NCBI GenBank assembly: GCA_902799745.1
Contig: CADCBQ010000012.1
Location: 1-64,000, forward strand
Length of the DNA stretch: 64,000 nt
Source: Fibrobacter succinogenes
GTDB taxonomy: Bacteria > Fibrobacterota > Fibrobacteria > Fibrobacterales > Fibrobacteraceae
Direction of reading: 5' to 3'
Shown here: piece by piece, positions 59,813 to 64,000 of the stretch
Layout: the number at the start of each line of letters is the position of its first letter
Position numbering within the stretch: the stretch's first letter is position 1
Notes under the pieces: model-generated
The model's input: only the letters and a program-made list of their open reading frames with translations
What the model was told of the DNA's origin: nothing
Database searches by the model: none
Program-made: the position numbers and the translations under genes

Positions 59813-60853
59813 ATGGCACGCCTGACCGAAGCTGAAGCTTTAGACTTATTTTTAAACGCCCCCCTCGACGAACTCTGTGCCCGCGCCAACGCCGAAAAGG
59901 AACGCAGGCACGGGAAGTCCGTGTATTGGGTGAACAACCGCCAGATCAACTACACCAACGTGTGCGTGTTGCACTGCAAGTTCTGCGCGTTCTCCAAAAT
60001 CAAGAAGGATAGCCCCACCGCCTACGACTGGGATTACGACACCATTCGTAACAAGGCTGCCGAAGCGATTGCTGGCGGGGCACGAGAATTGCACATTGTT
60101 GGCGGGCTGCATCCGGACCATCCGTTCGATTACTACATCGAAATGTTGCGCAAACTGCGCGTGGAATTTCCGAAGGTAAACCTGAAGGCGTTTACCGCCG
60201 TGGAGATTTGCCACTTCGCGAAAATTTCGGGACAGACTCCGCTGCAAATCATGAGCACGCTAAAAGAAGCGGGCCTTGATGCTCTGCCCGGTGGCGGCGC
60301 CGAAATTCTGGTGCAGAATGTCCGCGACCAAATTTGCCCGGGCAAGGAAACCGGCGAAGAATGGCTGGACGTTCACCGCGCGGCCCACAAGATTGGAATC
60401 CCGACGAATGCGACCATGCTGTTTGGCCACATCGAAAAGATTGAAGACCGTATCGCCCACATGAAGATGCTGCGCGACTTGCAGGACGAGGCACCGGGCT
60501 TTTTCGCTTTCATTCCGCTGGTGTACCATCCGGAACATAATGCGCTGCATAAGATTGTCCCGAATATCACCAGCGAAGAAGACATTTTGCGCACGGTCGC
60601 TGTCGCAAGACTTTTCCTCGACAACTTCCCGCACATTAAGGCGTACTGGATTCAGATGGGTATCGAGACCGCGATGAAGGCGCTCCACGCCGGCGCCTCT
60701 GATTTGGACGGTACGATTATCGAAGAAAAGATTACGCACGCCGCCGGCGCCACGGTTCCCGTGGGCATGAGCCCCGAGCGCATGAAGTCCTTGATTACAA
60801 ACGAAGGGCTCGTGCCAGTGGAGCGCGACGCGTTGTATGAACGATTCTCTTAA
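59813..60853 (+). CDS. mqnE: Aminofutalosine synthase MqnE
   Basis: MqnE is a radical SAM enzyme that makes aminodeoxyfutalosine in the futalosine route to menaquinone. The 346-residue sequence has the cluster cysteines C51, C55 and C58 in CVLHCKFCAF. It also carries the family regions HIVGGLHPD, KAFTAVEICHFAKISG, LDALPGGGAEIL, TNATMLFGHIE and ITHAAGATVP. It begins one base after the stop of the M23 gene. The other mqn genes are not in the window. MqnC and CofH share the fold, but the GGLHPD/GGGAEIL set fits MqnE. Confidence 0.9.
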   Translation: MARLTEAEALDLFLNAPLDELCARANAEKERRHGKSVYWVNNRQINYTNVCVLHCKFCAFSKIKKDSPTAYDWDYDTIRNKAAEAIAGGARELHIVGGLHPDHPFDYYIEMLRKLRVEFPKVNLKAFTAVEICHFAKISGQTPLQIMSTLKEAGLDALPGGGAEILVQNVRDQICPGKETGEEWLDVHRAAHKIGIPTNATMLFGHIEKIEDRIAHMKMLRDLQDEAPGFFAFIPLVYHPEHNALHKIVPNITSEEDILRTVAVARLFLDNFPHIKAYWIQMGIETAMKALHAGASDLDGTIIEEKITHAAGATVPVGMSPERMKSLITNEGLVPVERDALYERFS

Positions 60854-60854
60854 C

Positions 60855-60886
60855 GAAAAGGCCCCGAATTTCTTCGGGGCTTTTAA
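60855..60886. terminator. Bidirectional terminator between mqnE and ettA
   Basis: GCCCCGAA and TTCGGGGC pair around TTTC, with AAAAG on one flank and TTTT on the other. Confidence 0.8.
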
Positions 60887-60908
60887 GTTCTGATTACCGT
60901 CGCAAGAA

Positions 60909-62577
60909 TTACTGTCTTGTGAGAGTCTTGTACTTGATGGGCTTCGGATTGTCCGCATCTTCACCGAGGCGCTTGCGGCGATCGGCTTCGTATTCGCTCC
61001 AGTTGCCTTCGAACCACACCACCTTCGAGTCACCTTCGTAAGCGAGGATGTGGGTGGCGATACGGTCGAGGAACCAGCGGTCATGCGAGATAATCACGGC
61101 GCAGCCTGCGAACTTGAGGATAGCCTGTTCCAGAGCCTGCAGCGTTTCGATGTCCAAGTCGTTGGTCGGTTCGTCAAGGAACAGCACGTTGCCCGGTTTC
61201 TGCAAGTTCTTGGCCATGAGCACGCGGTTACGTTCACCGCCCGAAAGAGCCGTCAGCTTTTTCTGCTGGGCAGCACCGGTGAAGTTGAAGAGACCGCAGT
61301 AGGCGCGACCGTTCATCTTGCGGTCGCCCACCATAATCTCGTCGTTACCGCCGGTAATTTCTTCCCACACGGTCTTGGTATCGTCAAGGCTTTCGCGGCC
61401 CTGTTCCATGCTGATGATTTCGACAGTTTCGCCAATCTTGAGAGTACCGCCATCGGGCTTTTCCTGGCCCATAATCATCTTGAACAAAGTCGTCTTACCA
61501 GCACCGTTCGGACCGATAATGCCCACGATGCCCGAACGCGGCAGGCTGAAGTTCAAATCGTCGAAGAGCACCTTGTCGCCAAAGGCCTTCTGCAAGTGTT
61601 CCGCCTGGATCACGATATCGCCCAGGCGCTTGCCGTTTGCAATGTGAATCTGAGCCACCTTGATCTGTTCGCGAGAATCTTCGGCGAGCAAGTCTTCGTA
61701 AGCCTTCAAACGGGCCTTGCTCTTGGCCTGACGAGCCTTCGGAGAAGCCTTCACCCATTCCTGTTCGCGAGCGAGGCGCTTCTGACGGTCAGATTCGCCC
61801 TTTTCTTCGTTCTTCATGCGTTCAAGCTTCTGGTCAAGCCACTGGGCGTAATTGCCTTCCCAAGGAATGCCGCGACCGCGGTCAATTTCCAAAATCCAGT
61901 TCGTCACGTTGTCAAGGAAGTAACGGTCATGGGTCACCAAAATCACGGAGCCCTTGTATTCGCGGAGGTGGCGTTCGAGCCAAGCGACTGTTTCGGCATC
62001 CAGGTGGTTCGTCGGTTCGTCAAGGAGCAACAAATCCGGTTCTTCGAGGAGCAAGCGGCAGAGAGCCACGCGACGCTTTTCACCACCGGAAAGGTTCGTT
62101 ACCGGCCAGTCACCCGGCGGGCAGCGGAGAGCATCCATTGCAATTTCGATATTGCGGTCAAGGCTCCACAGGTCCTGTGCGTCGATGATGTCCTGAAGCT
62201 TTGCCTGTTCGTCGAGGAGCTTGTTCATCTCGTCATCTTCCATGGGTTCAGCAAACTTCATGGAGATTTCGTTGAAGCGGTCAAGAATCGCCTGCTTCTT
62301 GGCGACAGCCTGCATCACGTTTTCCTTGACGGTGAGGTTCGGGTCCAGTTGCGGTTCCTGCGGCAGGTAGCCTGCGGTGCGGCCCGGTTCAATCCAAGCT
62401 TCGCCCTGGAATTCCTTGTCGATACCCGCCATAATGCGGAGGAGCGTCGACTTACCGGCACCGTTCTGGCCGATAATACCAATCTTTGCGCCATAGTAGA
62501 AGCTCAAAGAAATGTCCTTCAGCACCTCTTTGTTAGGCGTAGAAAACGAATTTTTCTGCTTTATTCTGTTCGGCCAT
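60909..62577 (-). CDS. ettA: ABC-F translation factor of the EttA type, frame broken near the start
   Basis: EttA is a ribosome-binding ABC-F protein that gates entry into elongation when energy is low. The main frame has both ABC domains ([11 protein letters not shown] with [22 protein letters not shown] with [11 protein letters not shown]), the arm-like insert and the [10 protein letters not shown] end. At the 5' side, ATG 62577 starts [14 protein letters not shown], typical of EttA, but this frame meets TAA at 62535. The family sequence resumes with [10 protein letters not shown] in another frame. Roughly eight residues usually found between are missing. The listed span covers both frames. 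Without a repair, translation could begin only at a distant TTG. Confidence 0.85.
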
Positions 62578-62580
62578 ATT

Positions 62581-62636
62581 TGCTCGCTTCGCTTCGAGGT
62601 GTGAGCGCGGACCAAAGGTCCTTTGAGGTGAGAGGT
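62581..62636. repeat. GAGGTGTGAG/GCTCGCT dispersed repeat upstream of ettA
   Basis: It reads GCTCGCTTCGCTTCGAGGTGTGAG and continues to CTTTGAGGTGAGAGG. Both motifs occur again at 56887-56932, and GAGGTGTGAGGAGTGAGG at 9216-9235. Confidence 0.5.
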
Positions 62637-62704
62637 TATAAATTGTTGGGATAAATAGTTCTTTCCTTAAATATAACAAAAAATGTTTACTATACTTGTG
62701 GCAT

Positions 62705-63784
62705 ATGAAGTTGTTCTACACCATTATCGTGTGCCTTGCACTTACCGTTTTCGCACGCGCCGCAGACAGCACGGCCGTTTCTAGCGACACGGCAGCCAAT
62801 GACAACTTCCAGCGATTCTCTATTCTCCCCTTTGGCGCCTACACCGAAGAAACCAAAATCCAATACGGCGCGGTATTCGTCCTATTCTTCAGGCCGTTCC
62901 AAGGCGGCGAAAACATTTCTTCGATGGACTTTATCGCACGCGGTACCACACGCGGGCAGTTCCAATTCCAGTACGCCCCGAATCTGTGGCTATTCGGCGA
63001 CCACTTGCACATTCCCGCAAAGCTCAACTTGAACAAGTGGCAATACTCGCTGTTTGAACGCGGCGCTCGCGGAGATTTTGAACCGGTTGACGAATACAAG
63101 AGCACCTTTATTTACAGCCGTATTCCCTTTGAAATGAACTTCGGCATTCCGAACAACATTCCGCTCCGTTACGGTGTTGTATTGGAAGGTGAAGCCCGCA
63201 ATAACGAACTCGGTGACGACATTCCCAAGAATTACCAAGACGGCTTTTATTTGGGCGGCGGCTACCTGCTTGTTCTCGACAAAAAAGACAACGACAACTG
63301 GCCCACCAACGGCTACTACGCAAGCTTCGAAGAAATCTTTTTCGGTGGCGACTTTAGCTACCACACCGAAACACTTGACGCAAGATTCTACGCTCCCCTA
63401 TTCTGGGAAACTTCCATCGCTCTCGGGCTTTACGCAAAGCAGAGCCGCGGCGACAATGTTCCGCTCGGCTGCCTCGCCGGCCCCGACGGCACCAAGCGAT
63501 TCCGCGGAGTAGAATCCGGCATCTGGAGCGACACACAGGCCTTAATTTGGCAAATGGAACTCCGCCGTCCGCTCTTCTGGCGATTCGCCGGAGTTATCTT
63601 TGGCGAAACCTTGCAATCCGCCCCCTACTTCAGCGAGCTCTTCAAGCGGCAAATGCATTACGCTGTCGGCTTCGGCGGACGCCTCGCGCTCAACAGAACT
63701 GAAAAGCTACACGCCCGCGGGGATATCTCGCTTGTAGACGGCAAGCATATCGGCATTACGATTGATTTAAGAGAATCGTTCTAA
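62705..63784 (+). CDS. Outer-membrane surface-antigen-like barrel protein
   Basis: ATG 62705 starts a 359-residue protein with a signal peptide (FYTIIVCLALTVFARAA). The mature part opens with LPFGAYTEETKIQYGAV and ends in strands GRLALNRTEKLHARGDISLVDG and GITIDLRESF. Glycine- and aromatic-rich strands and the FRGVESG turn near residue 265 resemble the surface-antigen/BamA barrel (D15) family without POTRA domains. Related barrels act in transport or membrane shaping. It is not BamA itself, since that carries POTRA domains. No partner is adjacent. Confidence 0.75.
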   Translation: MKLFYTIIVCLALTVFARAADSTAVSSDTAANDNFQRFSILPFGAYTEETKIQYGAVFVLFFRPFQGGENISSMDFIARGTTRGQFQFQYAPNLWLFGDHLHIPAKLNLNKWQYSLFERGARGDFEPVDEYKSTFIYSRIPFEMNFGIPNNIPLRYGVVLEGEARNNELGDDIPKNYQDGFYLGGGYLLVLDKKDNDNWPTNGYYASFEEIFFGGDFSYHTETLDARFYAPLFWETSIALGLYAKQSRGDNVPLGCLAGPDGTKRFRGVESGIWSDTQALIWQMELRRPLFWRFAGVIFGETLQSAPYFSELFKRQMHYAVGFGGRLALNRTEKLHARGDISLVDGKHIGITIDLRESF

Positions 63785-63802
63785 CAATAAGTTTGAAACA
63801 AA

Positions 63803-63832
63803 AAAGGCCGCGATTGATTCGCGGTCTTTTTC
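63803..63832. terminator. Terminator between the barrel gene and htpG
   Basis: GCCGCGA pairs with TCGCGGT around the short loop, followed by CTTTTT on the plus strand and preceded by an A-run for the minus strand. Confidence 0.75.
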
Positions 63833-63841
63833 GCAAGTGTA

Positions 63842-63886
63842 TAGATTCTTCGACTCCGGCGTTACACGCCTCCGCTCAGAATGACA
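63842..63886. repeat. Dispersed intergenic repeat, diverged copy 3 (reverse)
   Basis: On the minus strand it begins GTCATTCTGAGCGGAGG and ends GTCGAAGAATCTA, a shorter relative of copies 1 and 2, with an inner hairpin around GGCGTGTAACGCC. Confidence 0.55.
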
Positions 63887-63895
63887 CAGAAACGG

Positions 63896-64000
63896 CTATT
63901 TGACGGAAGCAGTCAGCAACTTGGTAATCGCTGCAACATATTCTGCCGGATTCGGCAGCGGAGAGCCTTCGGCAAGCAGAGCCTGGCCGTAGAGGGCCTT
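63896..64000 (-). CDS. htpG: C-terminal end of chaperone HtpG (partial)
   Basis: The minus-strand frame runs in from the right edge and stops with TAG at 63898-63896. Its last 34 residues include YGQALLAEGSPLPNPAEYV, the well-conserved end of the Hsp90 chaperone HtpG (usually QALLAEGSPLPDP). Most of the gene lies outside the window, so the assignment rests on this match. It is followed by a dispersed repeat and a terminator. Confidence 0.8.
   Translation of the reverse strand, partial: KALYGQALLAEGSPLPNPAEYVAAITKLLTASVK

Overview
The window reads as a slice of a chromosome from a Gram-negative bacterium of the Fibrobacter type (phylum Fibrobacterota). This is inference from gene content, without a database search. 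The supporting content is a PorU-like C25 peptidase of the type IX secretion system, a large OmpA protein with thrombospondin type-3 repeats, a futalosine-pathway menaquinone enzyme, a cellulose-synthase-like glycosyltransferase, many small lipoproteins and outer-membrane barrels, and short dispersed intergenic repeats. Genes are densely packed on both strands. No stretch over 300 bases lacks a gene. I see no prophage, IS transposase, integrase, rRNA or CRISPR array.

Layout. 1-3.6 kb: the tail of a probable LysR regulator, a GNAT acetyltransferase, a diguanylate cyclase and a von Willebrand A lipoprotein. 3.7-5.4 kb: a nitrogen module with a sigma-54 promoter, a PII protein and an ammonium transporter whose frame is broken by an internal deletion. 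5.5-8.7 kb: three small minus-strand genes and a membrane glycosyltransferase. 8.7-13.0 kb: a five-gene, translationally coupled minus-strand operon (secretin, GspL/GspC-like hybrid, PilX-like protein, two pseudopilins). 13.2-14.4 kb: metK. 14.5-21.1 kb: a minus-strand cluster around the PorU-like sortase. 21.1-27.6 kb: a release-factor-like protein, a lamin-tail lipoprotein, a receiver-like protein, typA, a ThiD-like kinase and an MgtC/DUF4010 membrane protein. 27.7-31.0 kb: thyA, folA and a 7TM diguanylate cyclase, all minus strand. 31.1-39.3 kb: envelope proteins (two OmpA-type, two barrels), radC, an S1/CvfB protein and a YihY membrane protein. 39.4-46.9 kb: a UvrA paralogue, an epimerase, an Fe-alcohol dehydrogenase, argJ, greA and holA. 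46.9-52.8 kb: the type IV pilus pilMNOPQ operon with a strong promoter and an unusual PilP fusion. 52.8-56.7 kb: pyrR-pyrB-pyrX followed by a PilZ-domain membrane protein. 56.9-64.0 kb: a cyclophilin, tRNA-Ala(GGC), an M23 metallopeptidase, mqnE, an ABC-F factor of the EttA type with a broken 5' end, a surface-antigen barrel and the 3' end of htpG.

How the genes connect. The pilus operon, the second secretin operon, the PorU cluster and the OmpA/barrel proteins form a large envelope and surface-export set. Two diguanylate cyclases and one PilZ protein suggest that c-di-GMP controls part of it. The pyr operon has PyrB paired with a dihydroorotase lacking metal ligands, so a separate active PyrC is expected elsewhere. 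The most unusual items are the AMIN/coiled-coil/SH3b/PilP fusion, the second secretin operon with its hybrid inner-membrane protein, the seven-copy cysteine-bearing calcium-type repeat, the two small deletions in conserved genes (amt, ettA), and several dispersed repeats, one of which is translated inside a UvrA paralogue.
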